Assembly (NCBI RefSeq): GCF_036013525.1 | Contig: NZ_CP107853.1 | Location: forward strand, 4,154,001 to 4,218,000 | Direction of reading: 5' to 3' | From: Nonomuraea sp. NBC_00507 | Lineage (GTDB): Bacteria > Actinomycetota > Actinomycetes > Streptosporangiales > Streptosporangiaceae | Length of the DNA: 64,000 nucleotides | Shown here: piece by piece, positions 17,467 through 26,278 of the stretch | Layout of the letters: every line of letters begins with the position of its first letter | Numbering within the stretch: the stretch's first letter is position 1 | Made by a program: the position numbers and the translations under genes | The notes under the pieces: generated by a model | Databases searched by the model: none | Seen by the model: only the letters and a program-made list of their open reading frames with translations | Told to the model about the DNA's origin: nothing

Positions 17467-19478
17467 GCGAGCCGCCCCCGGTAGACGGCCCGCGCCCGCT
17501 CGTACAGCTCCAGGTGGTCTCCCAGCTGATCGTCGGTCTCGAACGTGCCGAACTCGCGGACCACCGCCTCCAGCCGGTCCAGCCACGCCAGGCACCACCG
17601 CACGTCGGCCTCCCTGGCCACGTGCTCGCCCGCGACGTCCAGGTACACCGGGCTGCTGTGCGCGTACGCGCCGCGCCGATGGAAGGCCCGCGGATGCGGC
17701 CCGCCCGAGGCCACGGCCACCACGTACGTCGGCTCGCTCACCTCCGTCGACGTGACCAGGCGCCCGGGCCGCCCCCGCGCCAGCATGCCCGCCGCGGTGT
17801 GGATCTCCAGGTGCTCGACCTCGGGCCCGATCGAGGCGGCCACGATCTCCACTCGCTGCCCGGGCGCCAGCTCCAGAGTGTCCCCGGGCCCGTGCCCGTT
17901 CACCGTGATCTCCAGCCACGGCCCGGTGGTGGCGAACGTGCGGCCGAGCAGGATCGCCTCGGCGAAGGACTCCGCGGTGAGCGGGCCGGCCACGTTGGCG
18001 TAGACCCGCTCCCAGCCCGGGGGACCGGAGGCGGTGCCGCGGCGGCAGAAGGACAGCACGGCGTCGGTGCCCGCGGTGACCGTGAGCCGGTTGCCCGCGC
18101 TGATCAGGCGGCGGTAGACGGCGGCGGTGGCCGTGATGGAGGAGTGGTTGAGCACGTCCAAGGTGTCGATCAGACCCAGGGCGGCGTCGGCGACGATCTC
18201 CCTGGCCGAGCAGTTGCGCCCGCGGGCGAGCACCACGTCGGGCGGGTCCTCGTCGTCGAAGGGGACGTGGAACGGATGCCCGTACCCGGTGATCGCACCC
18301 AGCGCGCGCAGCTCTTCGAGCGCGACCGCGTTGGGCGGCCAGTCCACCGTGCCGAGGAAGCCCGTGTGGTAACGCTTGGGCAGGCCACGCAGGCCGAATG
18401 CGCTGAAGTGGCCGACCAGGTCGTTGCGGTATTCCACCCCGATCCTGGCCAGGTGCCGCTCGTCCGACCACGGCAGGTCCTCGCCCACCCAGTGCTCCAG
18501 CGCCTCCACGTCGTAGACCCGCTCGCTCGCGACGTTGCCCGCCACGAGGTTGAGCACGTGCAGGTCCTCGCCGTGCTGCGCGGCCGCGGCCAGCTCGGGG
18601 GCGGCGGGCTCCTCGCCCATCCAGTTGAGGTGCACGTGCAGGTCGCCGCCGTACCAGCCGCGGGCGGCGGAGTCGTACAGCCGCTCGGGCGTCAGCTCCA
18701 CCGGCGTCTCCCGGCCCGCGTCAGGGGTCACCACGATCTCGGCGGAGGCGTATTCCATGCCCCTGGTCACCGTCACCGTGATCGGCTCGGCGGGCACGGT
18801 GATCAGGAGGTCGTCACCGTGGAAGTACGGCGTGCGATGGGCGTCCAGCTTGGGCGGCGCGCCCTCGGGATACCAGCCTTGTCCGTTCGCGCTCGTCACG
18901 CTCCACCGGCAGGGGAACCCGGCCCGTACCCGGATCGTGGCCGCGGCGGCCCGCCTGGTCAGTGACGACAGGTCCACCGGCCGGCCGCCGACGGCGATCT
19001 CCCGCACGAGCTCGACCACCTTGGCCCCGCGGGGCGGCACCACGTGCGCCGTGCCGTCCACGACGACCTCGACCGGCTCGTCCGAGCTGGAGTCCAGCAA
19101 CAACGCCGTGCGGAAGGGGCCGTCGTCCAGCACCACCCGCGTGTCGGCGGCCAGCGTGGCCCCCTCGGGCGACAGGCGCAGCGCCGGCAGGTTGTCCGGC
19201 ACTTCGCCGCCGAGGGTGTCGCGGAGCAGCCGGTCCACGTCCACCTCGCCCAAGCGGTCGTTGAGCTCGTCGGGAGGGACCTCGGGGTAGCGCTCTGCCA
19301 GCTGGCTGACGGCCGCACTCCGGTAGTTGTGGCGGGTGTCGAGGAAGACGGTGGCCCACGCCTCGTCGACGTAGGAGATGGGCGGCTCGCCCCAGCAGGG
19401 CCCGTGGGCGTCACGCAGGGAACGGTAGTCGGCCAGCGCGCGGGCGACGGAGTCGGGTAGCAGCGGATTGTCACACAT
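17463..19478 (-). CDS. CehA/McbA-type PHP-domain metallohydrolase
   Basis: This 671-residue protein has an N-terminal beta-rich region (to about residue 280) and then a PHP metal-dependent hydrolase domain opening with GWYGGDLHVHLNWMGEEP. Further metal-site motifs are ITGYGHPFHVP, DVLNHSS and TAGTDAVLS. A C-terminal beta domain follows. The CehA/McbA family includes carbamate hydrolases, but most members have unknown substrates and may act on phosphoesters or sugars; there is no signal peptide. The stop codon shares the CTAG tetranucleotide (17463-17466) with the convergent HTH gene. It starts 85 bp from the divergent rhodanese-CBS gene. Substrate unknown. Confidence 0.8.
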   Translation of the reverse strand: MCDNPLLPDSVARALADYRSLRDAHGPCWGEPPISYVDEAWATVFLDTRHNYRSAAVSQLAERYPEVPPDELNDRLGEVDVDRLLRDTLGGEVPDNLPALRLSPEGATLAADTRVVLDDGPFRTALLLDSSSDEPVEVVVDGTAHVVPPRGAKVVELVREIAVGGRPVDLSSLTRRAAAATIRVRAGFPCRWSVTSANGQGWYPEGAPPKLDAHRTPYFHGDDLLITVPAEPITVTVTRGMEYASAEIVVTPDAGRETPVELTPERLYDSAARGWYGGDLHVHLNWMGEEPAAPELAAAAQHGEDLHVLNLVAGNVASERVYDVEALEHWVGEDLPWSDERHLARIGVEYRNDLVGHFSAFGLRGLPKRYHTGFLGTVDWPPNAVALEELRALGAITGYGHPFHVPFDDEDPPDVVLARGRNCSAREIVADAALGLIDTLDVLNHSSITATAAVYRRLISAGNRLTVTAGTDAVLSFCRRGTASGPPGWERVYANVAGPLTAESFAEAILLGRTFATTGPWLEITVNGHGPGDTLELAPGQRVEIVAASIGPEVEHLEIHTAAGMLARGRPGRLVTSTEVSEPTYVVAVASGGPHPRAFHRRGAYAHSSPVYLDVAGEHVAREADVRWCLAWLDRLEAVVREFGTFETDDQLGDHLELYERARAVYRGRLA

Positions 19479-19563
19479 CGGACACTCCCTGAATAGGCCG
19501 CGCCGTCATCGTGACACGGAGGACGAGCCCATGCGAGCGATATCTGGGGGTACGTGAATTCTC

Positions 19564-20253
19564 ATGACGCACATCATCGATCGCGAAGCCGTACAGGACC
19601 TGGTCGCCGCCCGCCAGGCCCAGCTGGTCGAGGTGCTTCCGGAGGAGGAGTACACGTGGGCGCACCTGCCCAGGGCCGTGAACCTGCCGCTCGGCGCCCT
19701 CGAGAAGGGCTCCTCGGCGCTGGATCGCGCGCGGCCGGTGGTCGTCTACTGCCACGACGCGCTGTGCGACCTGAGCCCGCGCGCCGCCCACCGGCTCGAA
19801 CGCCTGGGATTCGGCGAGGTGCACGACTATGGGGCGGGCAAGATGGACTGGCTGGCGGCCGGCCTGCCGTACGAGGGGGAGGCCCACCTGGTGTCGGAGA
19901 ACGTGCGCCGCGACCCCGTCACGGCCGGCCTGGACGACCCGCTGGAGGAGCTCACCGAACGGATCATCGGCGACCCGGCGGGACTCGCGGTGGTGGTCGA
20001 CCAGGACGACGTGGTCCAGGGCGTCGTCGGGTCGAGCGAGCTCAAGGGCGCCGACATGAGCGGCACCGCCGAGCAGGCCATGCGCGTCGGGGTGACCACG
20101 GTGCGCCCGAGCGAGCAGCTCGAGCCGCTGATCCAGCGGATGGACCGGGCGAAGGTGGATCATGTCGTCGTCACGAAGGCGGACGGCACGCTGGTGGGGC
20201 TGTTCGGGCTCGGCGACGTCCGCCCGCAGGCAACGGAGTCCGACCTCGGCTAG
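19564..20253 (+). CDS. Rhodanese-CBS domain protein
   Basis: The 229-residue protein carries an N-terminal rhodanese domain (residues ~5-105) with the predicted active-site cysteine at position 63 in VVVYCHDALCDLSPRAAHRL. Two CBS motifs follow (residues ~110-225: VRRDPVTAGLDDPLEELTER, AMRVGVTTVRPSEQLEPLIQ, VDHVVVTKADGTLVGLF). Rhodaneses move sulfane sulfur, and CBS pairs usually sense adenine nucleotides, so this may be a ligand-gated sulfurtransferase. The fusion order is rhodanese first. Its stop shares CTAG (20250-20253) with the convergent HesB-like gene, giving a sulfur/iron-sulfur flavour to the pair, although no direct link is shown. Confidence 0.88.
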   Translation: MTHIIDREAVQDLVAARQAQLVEVLPEEEYTWAHLPRAVNLPLGALEKGSSALDRARPVVVYCHDALCDLSPRAAHRLERLGFGEVHDYGAGKMDWLAAGLPYEGEAHLVSENVRRDPVTAGLDDPLEELTERIIGDPAGLAVVVDQDDVVQGVVGSSELKGADMSGTAEQAMRVGVTTVRPSEQLEPLIQRMDRAKVDHVVVTKADGTLVGLFGLGDVRPQATESDLG

Positions 20254-20534
20254 GGCCGCCGGTCCAGCCGGAACGTCGGCTGGCCCGGGGTGCCCGGTTG
20301 GGCGTCGAGTGACTTGTCGTCCAGGATCGCCACGGTGTCCTCGGCCACGAAGACGCGTATGTCCTCCGCCTCGATGATCTGGTCGCCGGCCTGCGGCTGG
20401 CTGGCCAGGGCGAGTTCGAGCGCACCGGCCTCGTCGGCCTTCGCGGAGATGCGCAGGCCCGCGTCGGCGGGCACGTCGACACCGGCCATCACGTCGCGGA
20501 TCGCGACGACGGCGTTGTGAGTCAAGGTCAGCAC
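20250..20534 (-). CDS. HesB/IscA-like small protein lacking cysteines
   Basis: The 94-residue product (LTLTHNAVVAIRDVMAGVDV, GLRISAKADEAGALELALAS, EDIRVFVAEDTVAILDDKSL) has the length and fold pattern of an A-type iron-sulfur carrier. The three cysteines used by IscA/HesB to bind iron or clusters are all missing; the protein has no cysteine at all. Many actinobacteria have such degenerate members of unknown role. GTG 20534 is supported by AAGGAG about seven bases upstream. It is convergent with the rhodanese-CBS gene and divergent from the HhH endonuclease, 90 bp away. Confidence 0.8.
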   Translation of the reverse strand: MLTLTHNAVVAIRDVMAGVDVPADAGLRISAKADEAGALELALASQPQAGDQIIEAEDIRVFVAEDTVAILDDKSLDAQPGTPGQPTFRLDRRP

Positions 20535-20624
20535 TGCAAGCTCCTTCACACCATCGAGAACCTCCGCCTCCCCAGCAGCGATCTGCCCAAACGCGGCATG
20601 GCGGGTCCGCCGCCGGGTAGCGGG

Positions 20625-21284
20625 ATGGGCATGACCAAGACCGACAAAGCGGTTCTCGACGTCCTGCTCGACCGCTACGGCAGCACGTTCGCGGGCGAAG
20701 CCGGCATCAAGCTGTCCGACCAGCCGCGGCCGCTGTACCAACTGCTCGTCCTGGCCACCCTGCTCAGCGCTCGGATCTCGTCCGGCGTCGCGGTCGCGGC
20801 CGCGAAAGAGCTGTTCAAGGCCGGGTACGGCACGCCCAAGGGCATGCGGGACGCGAGCTGGCAGGACCGGGTGGACGCGCTGGGCCGCGGCCACTACCGC
20901 CGCTACGACGAACGTACCGCCACCATGCTCGGCGACGGCGCCGAGCTGCTCCTCGACCGCTGGAAGGGGGACCTGCGGAAGCTGCGCGACGAGGCCAAGG
21001 GCGACGACCGGCGGATCGCCTCGCTGCTGATGGAGTTCCCCGGCATCGGGCCGACCGGGGCGGACATCTTCCTGCGGGAGGTCCAGGCCGTGTGGCCGCA
21101 GGTCGCGCCGCACCTGGACAAGCGGGTGCTGGACGGCGCGGGCAAGCTGGGGCTGCCGAAGCAGGCCGGCCCGCTGGCCGAGCTGACCCACTCCGGTGAG
21201 GAGCTGGCCCGCCTGTCGGCCGCACTCGTCCGGGTTTCGCGGAGCAAGAAGACGGTTGATGAGGTGAAGTCGGCGGCAGGATAG
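20625..21284 (+). CDS. HhH-GPD endonuclease III-like protein
   Basis: The 219-residue protein has the helix-hairpin-helix pattern of base-excision glycosylases (LLVLATLLSARISSGVAVAA early; LLMEFPGIGPTGADIFLREV with the hairpin, followed by an HLDKRVLDGAGKLG segment). No C-terminal four-cysteine iron-sulfur loop is present, so it resembles the divergent actinobacterial endonuclease rather than classical Nth. The substrate base is unknown. ATG 20625 and ATG 20631 are both possible; the ribosome site is weak. It lies 9 bases before the enoyl-CoA hydratase gene on the same strand. Confidence 0.8.
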   Translation: MGMTKTDKAVLDVLLDRYGSTFAGEAGIKLSDQPRPLYQLLVLATLLSARISSGVAVAAAKELFKAGYGTPKGMRDASWQDRVDALGRGHYRRYDERTATMLGDGAELLLDRWKGDLRKLRDEAKGDDRRIASLLMEFPGIGPTGADIFLREVQAVWPQVAPHLDKRVLDGAGKLGLPKQAGPLAELTHSGEELARLSAALVRVSRSKKTVDEVKSAAG

Positions 21285-21293
21285 GTTCGGACC

Positions 21294-22067
21294 ATGGGTG
21301 AGTTTGTGAGCGTCGAAGTAGCTGACCAGATCGCCACGATCCGTCTTGATCGTCCCAAGATGAACGCGCTCAACGGCCAGGTCCAGCTGGAGATCGCCGA
21401 AGCGGCGCGCATCGTGGACGCCGACCCGCAGGTGCAGGCGGTCATCCTCTATGGCGGCGCGAAGGTCTTCGCGGCGGGCGCCGACATCAAGGAGATGGCC
21501 GACATGTCCTACGCGGACATGGTCGCTCATTCCCGCACGCTCCAGGAGTGCTTCACGGCGGTCGCCCGGATCGGCAAGCCGGTCATCGCCGCGATCACTG
21601 GTTACGCCCTGGGCGGCGGCTGCGAGCTGGCCCTGTGCGCCGACTTCCGGGTCGCCGGGGAGTCGGCCAAGCTGGGGCAGCCGGAGATCCTGCTGGGCAT
21701 CATCCCTGGCGCGGGCGGCACCCAGCGCCTGCCCCGCCTCATCGGCCCGGCCCGCGCCAAGGACCTGATCTTCACCGGCCGCCACGTTCCCGCCGCCGAG
21801 GCCCAGGAGATCGGGCTGGTGGACCGGGTGGTGCCGGACGAGCAGGTCTACACGGCCGCGCTGGAATGGGCCGCCACGTTCGTGGGCGGCCCCGCGATCG
21901 CGTTGCGCGCCGCCAAGCAGGCCGTCGACCAAGGTCTGGAGGTGGACCTGGACACGGGTCTTGAGGTCGAGCGGCTGCAGTTCTCCGGGCTCTTCGCCAC
22001 GGACGACTCCAAGATCGGTATGCAGGCGTTCACCGAGAAGACCAAGCCCAAGTTCACCGGCCGATAG
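21294..22067 (+). CDS. Enoyl-CoA hydratase
   Basis: This 257-residue crotonase-family protein hydrates 2-enoyl-CoA in fatty-acid beta-oxidation. The oxyanion-hole segment (FAAGADIKEMADM) and the two catalytic glutamates, Glu111 (ALGGGCELALCADF) and Glu131 (GQPEILLGIIPGAGGT), are in place, so hydratase rather than isomerase or decarboxylase activity is likely. Full length. The start ATG follows the endonuclease stop by nine bases, so co-transcription is probable. The next gene has its own likely promoter 43 bases downstream of the stop. Confidence 0.94.
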   Translation: MGEFVSVEVADQIATIRLDRPKMNALNGQVQLEIAEAARIVDADPQVQAVILYGGAKVFAAGADIKEMADMSYADMVAHSRTLQECFTAVARIGKPVIAAITGYALGGGCELALCADFRVAGESAKLGQPEILLGIIPGAGGTQRLPRLIGPARAKDLIFTGRHVPAAEAQEIGLVDRVVPDEQVYTAALEWAATFVGGPAIALRAAKQAVDQGLEVDLDTGLEVERLQFSGLFATDDSKIGMQAFTEKTKPKFTGR

Positions 22068-22123
22068 GCCCGTTCGTTCAGGCCGTCCATCTGGCTCCGG
22101 GTTTGCCAGTATGGTGGCGTTTC

Positions 22124-22483
22124 ATGATGCGCGTCCTGGTCCCTGCCCGGCTCCGCGCGGCCGTGCGCACGTGGTTCGACTCCCGCTACATCTCGATCGC
22201 CGACCACCGGCAGGACATCAAGGACGCGCTCTGGGAAGTCCAGACGCTGCGGCGGGAAGTGGTCACCCTCCAGGACGAGGTGGCACGCCTCAGGAACGCC
22301 AGGCCGCCGGTGGCAGCGGACCAGGCGACGATCGACGACACGCGCCGGCTCGCCCAGGAGACGGCGAAGGCGCTGGACGGGGTGCTCCAGAACGAGGTCC
22401 TCGTCTGGCAGGCCATCGACGAGCTGCGGCACGCCCGCGCTCGCCGGAGCTCGGCCGAGCCGGGGGAGCGGCCGTGCGTGTGA
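22124..22483 (+). CDS. Small coiled-coil protein
   Basis: The 119-residue product has a basic N-terminus (MMRVLVPARLRAAVRTWF) and then two long charged helices (ALWEVQTLRREVVTLQDEVA, RLAQETAKALDGVLQNEVL) with heptad-like leucines. There is no signal peptide, membrane span or enzymatic motif. A TATGGT -10 element at 22110-22115 ends eight bases before the ATG, so translation is probably leaderless. Its last ten bases overlap the start of the PP-loop gene, whose ribosome site lies inside this gene. Coupling suggests a common function. I do not recognise a characterised family. Confidence 0.75.
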   Translation: MMRVLVPARLRAAVRTWFDSRYISIADHRQDIKDALWEVQTLRREVVTLQDEVARLRNARPPVAADQATIDDTRRLAQETAKALDGVLQNEVLVWQAIDELRHARARRSSAEPGERPCV

Positions 22484-23691
22484 CGTGGGCTGTGACCTCG
22501 ACCGGCAGGGACCTGAGCTTCCGGCTCGACCCCGAGGACGAGATCACCGGGCGAGCCTCCGACGACTACCCCGTCAAACTGGCCACCAACTCCTGCTCCA
22601 TCGGCGGCGTCCCCGCCGACGCCCACCCCGACCTGTTCGCGGTCGCGGCCTGGACCGTCGTCGCGCCGTGGACCCGGCGGCGGATCTCCTTCGACCGGGC
22701 CATCTCGGCCGAGCTCGCCGCCGCCTTCCACGACGGCTGGGGCATCGAGGCCGGGCCGGTGGGGGCGCAGGCACGGCAGGCGGGCCGTACGCTCGCGATC
22801 TCGTACAGCGGCGGCGCGGACTCCGTGGCCGCGGCCACGATCTACCCTGACGCGCCTTTCGTGCACTTCCGGCGGGTGGCGCATCGGCGCGTGCCCAACC
22901 GGTGGCCGCACTACCGGTCCGACGTGCTGGCCGGGCTCGCCGCGACGACCGGACGGACGGTGTCCACGGTCACGTCCGACCTGGAATACACGCTCGCCGA
23001 GCCGCGCCCGGGCTACCCGGAGCACCACGCGGTCGCGGCGGGTGCGCTGCTGCTCGCCGACGAGCTGGACCTCGGCGGGCTGGGCTTCGGCTACGAGCTC
23101 GGCTCACGCTGGCTGGGTGGCGGGCGCTATCTGCACCGGTTCACGCCCGACAACCCCATGTGGTCTCCACATGGCCGGTGGGGGAAGCTGTTCGCCGCGG
23201 CCGGGGTGCACATTGTGCTGCCCGTCGGCGGCGTGAGCGAGGCGATCACCATGCGGGTGGCCCTGAGCTCCGACCTCAAGGGTCAGGTGCGCTGGTGCCT
23301 TCGCGGCGCCGACGGCCCGTGCCGCACGTGCGGCAAATGCCTGTACAAGGAGCTCATCCAAGCCGCCGTCGAGCGGCGGCCGCTGGACACGCCGCTCACC
23401 GCCGACCGTCCCGTGGTGCGCAAGTGGCTGAGGAAGCCGCCGTACGGCGGGCAAGAGATGATCGAGTATGGGCTGGCGCGGGTGCCCGGGATCGAGAACA
23501 CCCCCTTCGCCCGGGCGCTGGACTACTTCGAGGCGAGCGAGGAGTCGACGAGCTGGCTCGACCACTGCTACCCACCGGCCATCGACGAGATTCCGGCGCA
23601 GTGGCGTGATCAGGCGGCCGCGTTCATGGCGGCCCACGTCGGGTTCATGACCGAGGCCGAGGCCCGCCGGGTGGAAACATGGGGCTCCTGA
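22474..23691 (+). CDS. PP-loop ATPase-like protein with C-terminal Cys cluster (DUF6395-like)
   Basis: The 405-residue protein has an N-terminal beta-rich region, then a PP-loop motif (LAISYSGGADSVAAATIY, about residues 107-124), which marks ATP pyrophosphatases that adenylate a substrate (QueC, ThiI, GuaA families). Near residue 285 a CRTCGKCLYKEL motif could bind zinc. DUF6395 is my best family match, from memory. GTG 22474 has a GGGGGAG site five bases upstream and overlaps the coiled-coil gene by ten bases. Related genes in actinomycetes are often near surface-polysaccharide genes, but no glycosyltransferase is seen here. Substrate unknown. Confidence 0.75.
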   Translation: MRVTWAVTSTGRDLSFRLDPEDEITGRASDDYPVKLATNSCSIGGVPADAHPDLFAVAAWTVVAPWTRRRISFDRAISAELAAAFHDGWGIEAGPVGAQARQAGRTLAISYSGGADSVAAATIYPDAPFVHFRRVAHRRVPNRWPHYRSDVLAGLAATTGRTVSTVTSDLEYTLAEPRPGYPEHHAVAAGALLLADELDLGGLGFGYELGSRWLGGGRYLHRFTPDNPMWSPHGRWGKLFAAAGVHIVLPVGGVSEAITMRVALSSDLKGQVRWCLRGADGPCRTCGKCLYKELIQAAVERRPLDTPLTADRPVVRKWLRKPPYGGQEMIEYGLARVPGIENTPFARALDYFEASEESTSWLDHCYPPAIDEIPAQWRDQAAAFMAAHVGFMTEAEARRVETWGS

Positions 23692-23792
23692 CCCCACCGG
23701 CCTCCCCCGGGTGGTGCGGTTTACGGTCGGCACGGGCGAGAAGGCGCGGCAGTTTCGCCGTGCGGGTGTGAGCTAGGCGAGGAGCTGGGTGC

Positions 23793-24635
23793 GTGAAGGT
23801 TTATCTGTCGGTGGACATGGAGGGCGTGACGGGGCTGACCGACCCCGAGGAGATGCACGCCGGCCAGCGCGGCTACGAGCGCGGGTGCGAGCTGATGACC
23901 GCCGACGCCAACGCCGCCGTCGCGGGCGCGTACCAGGCTGGGGCGGCGAACGTGCTGGTCAACGACGCCCACGGCTCCACCAAGAACCTCAGGATCGACC
24001 TGCTGGATGAGCGGGCCAGTCTGATCCGGGGACCGGGCAAGGCGCAGCGCATGGCCCAGGGGCTCGACGGCTCGTTCCAGGCGGCCGGGTTCGTCGGCTA
24101 CCACGCCCGCGCAGGCGTGGCGGACGGCGTGCTCAACCACACCTGGATGGGCAAGGAGATCCAGAACGTCTACCTCAACGGCGAGCTGTGCGGCGAGACC
24201 CGCCTCGTGGCCGCGTGCGCCGGGTTCCACGGCGTGCCGGTGGTGCTGGTCACCGGGGACGAGGCGGTCGGTGAGGAGGCACGCGAGCTGCTCGGCGACG
24301 TCGAGACGGTCGCGGTGAAGAAGGGCATCGACAAGTTCTCGGCCGAGTTGCTGCCGCCGGGCGTCGCCCAGGCTCGCATCCGTGAGGCCATTGCGCGCGC
24401 TCTGGGCCGGTTGAGCGATTTCACGCCTTACCGGCTGGCGGCGCCGTACACGCTCGGAGTGGAGTGGAACTCCACCGCCATCGCCGCGGCGGTCGCGCTG
24501 ATTCCCGGCGTGAAGACCGCCGGGTCGCGGCACACCGAGTTCACTACCGACGACTTCAGCCAGATCATGGCGCTGTTCGGCATCTTCGCCACCATCGGTG
24601 GTCAGGTCGCCTGTGGCAGCGGCCCCTACGGCTGA
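23793..24635 (+). CDS. M55-family zinc D-aminopeptidase (DppA-like)
   Basis: This 280-residue cytoplasmic peptidase is related to Bacillus DppA, which releases N-terminal D-amino acids. Likely zinc ligands are Asp8 and Glu10 (SVDMEGV), His60 (VNDAHGS), His104 (GYHARAG) and a glutamate in NGELCGE; the nucleophilic histidine corresponds to His116 (LNHTW). All are present. GTG 23793 has GAGGAG about nine bases upstream. Only 15 bases separate it from the amine oxidase gene, so the two form an operon. D-Ala-containing peptides from cell-wall turnover are the likely natural substrates, by family knowledge. Confidence 0.92.
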   Translation: MKVYLSVDMEGVTGLTDPEEMHAGQRGYERGCELMTADANAAVAGAYQAGAANVLVNDAHGSTKNLRIDLLDERASLIRGPGKAQRMAQGLDGSFQAAGFVGYHARAGVADGVLNHTWMGKEIQNVYLNGELCGETRLVAACAGFHGVPVVLVTGDEAVGEEARELLGDVETVAVKKGIDKFSAELLPPGVAQARIREAIARALGRLSDFTPYRLAAPYTLGVEWNSTAIAAAVALIPGVKTAGSRHTEFTTDDFSQIMALFGIFATIGGQVACGSGPYG

Positions 24636-24650
24636 GGCAGGGGAGCGGGC

Positions 24651-26219
24651 GTGGAAGATGCCGGAGCACGGAGCTCCGCGGCGCTGACCCGGCGGGGGCT
24701 GCTCGTCGGGATCGGGGCGGTGGGCGGCGCGGGCGCCATGTACGCCGCCATGGGTGCCCTGGGCCTGGCTCCCTCCGGGCAGGACAAGCAGTTCGCCGCC
24801 CCGAGGCCGGGCGACTTCGCGCTGCGCGGGAAGGCCTCCGCCAAGGTGGTGATCCTGGGCGCGGGCGTCGCCGGCCTGACCGCCGCGTACGAGCTCGGCA
24901 AGAGCGGCTACGACTGCACCCTCCTCGAGGCCAGGGAGAAGGCGGGCGGCAGGAACCTGACGCTCCGCGGCGGCGACCGGCTGACGGAGCTGAACGGCCC
25001 GGCCCAGGAGGTGACGTTCGGCGAGGGTGTTTACTTCAACGCGGGCCCCGGCCGCATCGCCCCCTGGATGGTGACCCTCGACTACTGCCGCGAGCTGGGC
25101 ATCCCCATCGAGACGTTCGTGAACAACAACGCCTCCGCCTACGTGCACACCAACGGCCAGACGGTACGGGCCCGCATGGCCCGAGCCGACATGTACGGAT
25201 ATATCGCGGAATTACTTGCCAAGGCCACCAACCTCGGCGCCCTCGACAAGGCCATCACCCAGGACGACCAGGAACGCCTGCTCGACTTCCTCAGAAGGTT
25301 CGGCGACCTCGGCCCCAAGCTCGAGTACGAGGGTTCCCCTCGCCGCGGTTTCGTGAAATATCCGGCGATCGACCTCGGCACCCCCCTCGACGCCCCCGGC
25401 ACCCTCCGCCAGGTCCTCGCCGCCGGCACCGGCCGCGCGATCACCAACGACTTCGGCCACGACCAGGCCACCCCGATGTTCCAGCCGGTCGGCGGCATGG
25501 ACGCGATCGTCACCAAGCTCACCGAGGCGGTAGGCCAGGACCGCATCACCATCGGCGCCAAGGTCACCAAGATCACCACGTTGGACGACGGCGTGGAGGT
25601 CGTCTACGAGGGCGGCGCCATCAAGGCCGACTACTGCATCGCCACCCTCCCGCCCCACCTCCTCGCCAAGATCCCGCACAACCTCGGCGCCGAGGTCACC
25701 GCCGCGCTCAGGACGCCGGTCCCGATCGCCGCCGGCAAGATCGGCCTGGAGTACGGCACGCGCTGGTGGGAGCTGGAGGACCGCATCTACGGCGGCGTGA
25801 CCGAGACCGACCTGGACATCACCCACATCTGGTATCCGTCGCACGGCTACCACGCGGAGCGCGGCCTCATCGTCGGCTACTACAACACCGAGCGCCACGC
25901 CGAGCTCTACGGCGCCCTCACCCCGGAGGACAGAAGGCGCAGGGCGCTCACCCAGGGCAAGAAGATCCACGGCGACAAATACCGCCAGAACCTCCTGTCC
26001 AGCGTCTCCATCGCCTGGGAACGCCAGGCCCACATCCAGGGCGGCTGGGTACGCTGGCCCGCCTTTGATTCGTCCTTCACTCTTCTGCAACGCCCTGCCG
26101 GAAGGGTTTACTTCGCGGGCGACTGGCTCACCCACCTGATCGCCTGGCAGGCGGGGGCCATGGAGTCCGCCCGCGGTGCTGTCACCCAGCTGCACCAGCG
26201 CGTGTTGCAGTCGCCGTGA
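24651..26219 (+). CDS. FAD-dependent amine/L-amino-acid oxidase with Tat signal
   Basis: The 522-residue protein starts with a twin-arginine-type signal (TRRGLLVGIGAVGGAGAMYA), so it is probably folded and exported with its flavin. The dinucleotide motif is VVILGAGVAGLTAAYEL followed by EAREKAGGRN, as in the flavin monoamine oxidase/LAAO family, and the C-terminal FAD site is RVYFAGDWLTHLIAWQAGA. It would oxidise an amine or amino acid to the imine and hydrogen peroxide. It follows the M55 aminopeptidase gene by 15 bp, but that enzyme lacks an export signal, so direct metabolic coupling is uncertain. Substrate unknown. Confidence 0.9.
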   Translation: MEDAGARSSAALTRRGLLVGIGAVGGAGAMYAAMGALGLAPSGQDKQFAAPRPGDFALRGKASAKVVILGAGVAGLTAAYELGKSGYDCTLLEAREKAGGRNLTLRGGDRLTELNGPAQEVTFGEGVYFNAGPGRIAPWMVTLDYCRELGIPIETFVNNNASAYVHTNGQTVRARMARADMYGYIAELLAKATNLGALDKAITQDDQERLLDFLRRFGDLGPKLEYEGSPRRGFVKYPAIDLGTPLDAPGTLRQVLAAGTGRAITNDFGHDQATPMFQPVGGMDAIVTKLTEAVGQDRITIGAKVTKITTLDDGVEVVYEGGAIKADYCIATLPPHLLAKIPHNLGAEVTAALRTPVPIAAGKIGLEYGTRWWELEDRIYGGVTETDLDITHIWYPSHGYHAERGLIVGYYNTERHAELYGALTPEDRRRRALTQGKKIHGDKYRQNLLSSVSIAWERQAHIQGGWVRWPAFDSSFTLLQRPAGRVYFAGDWLTHLIAWQAGAMESARGAVTQLHQRVLQSP

Positions 26220-26278
26220 CGGCACGCTGCTCCACGGACCGGCATAGGGTCCGAGGAGAAGCGAATCGAGGAGATGGG

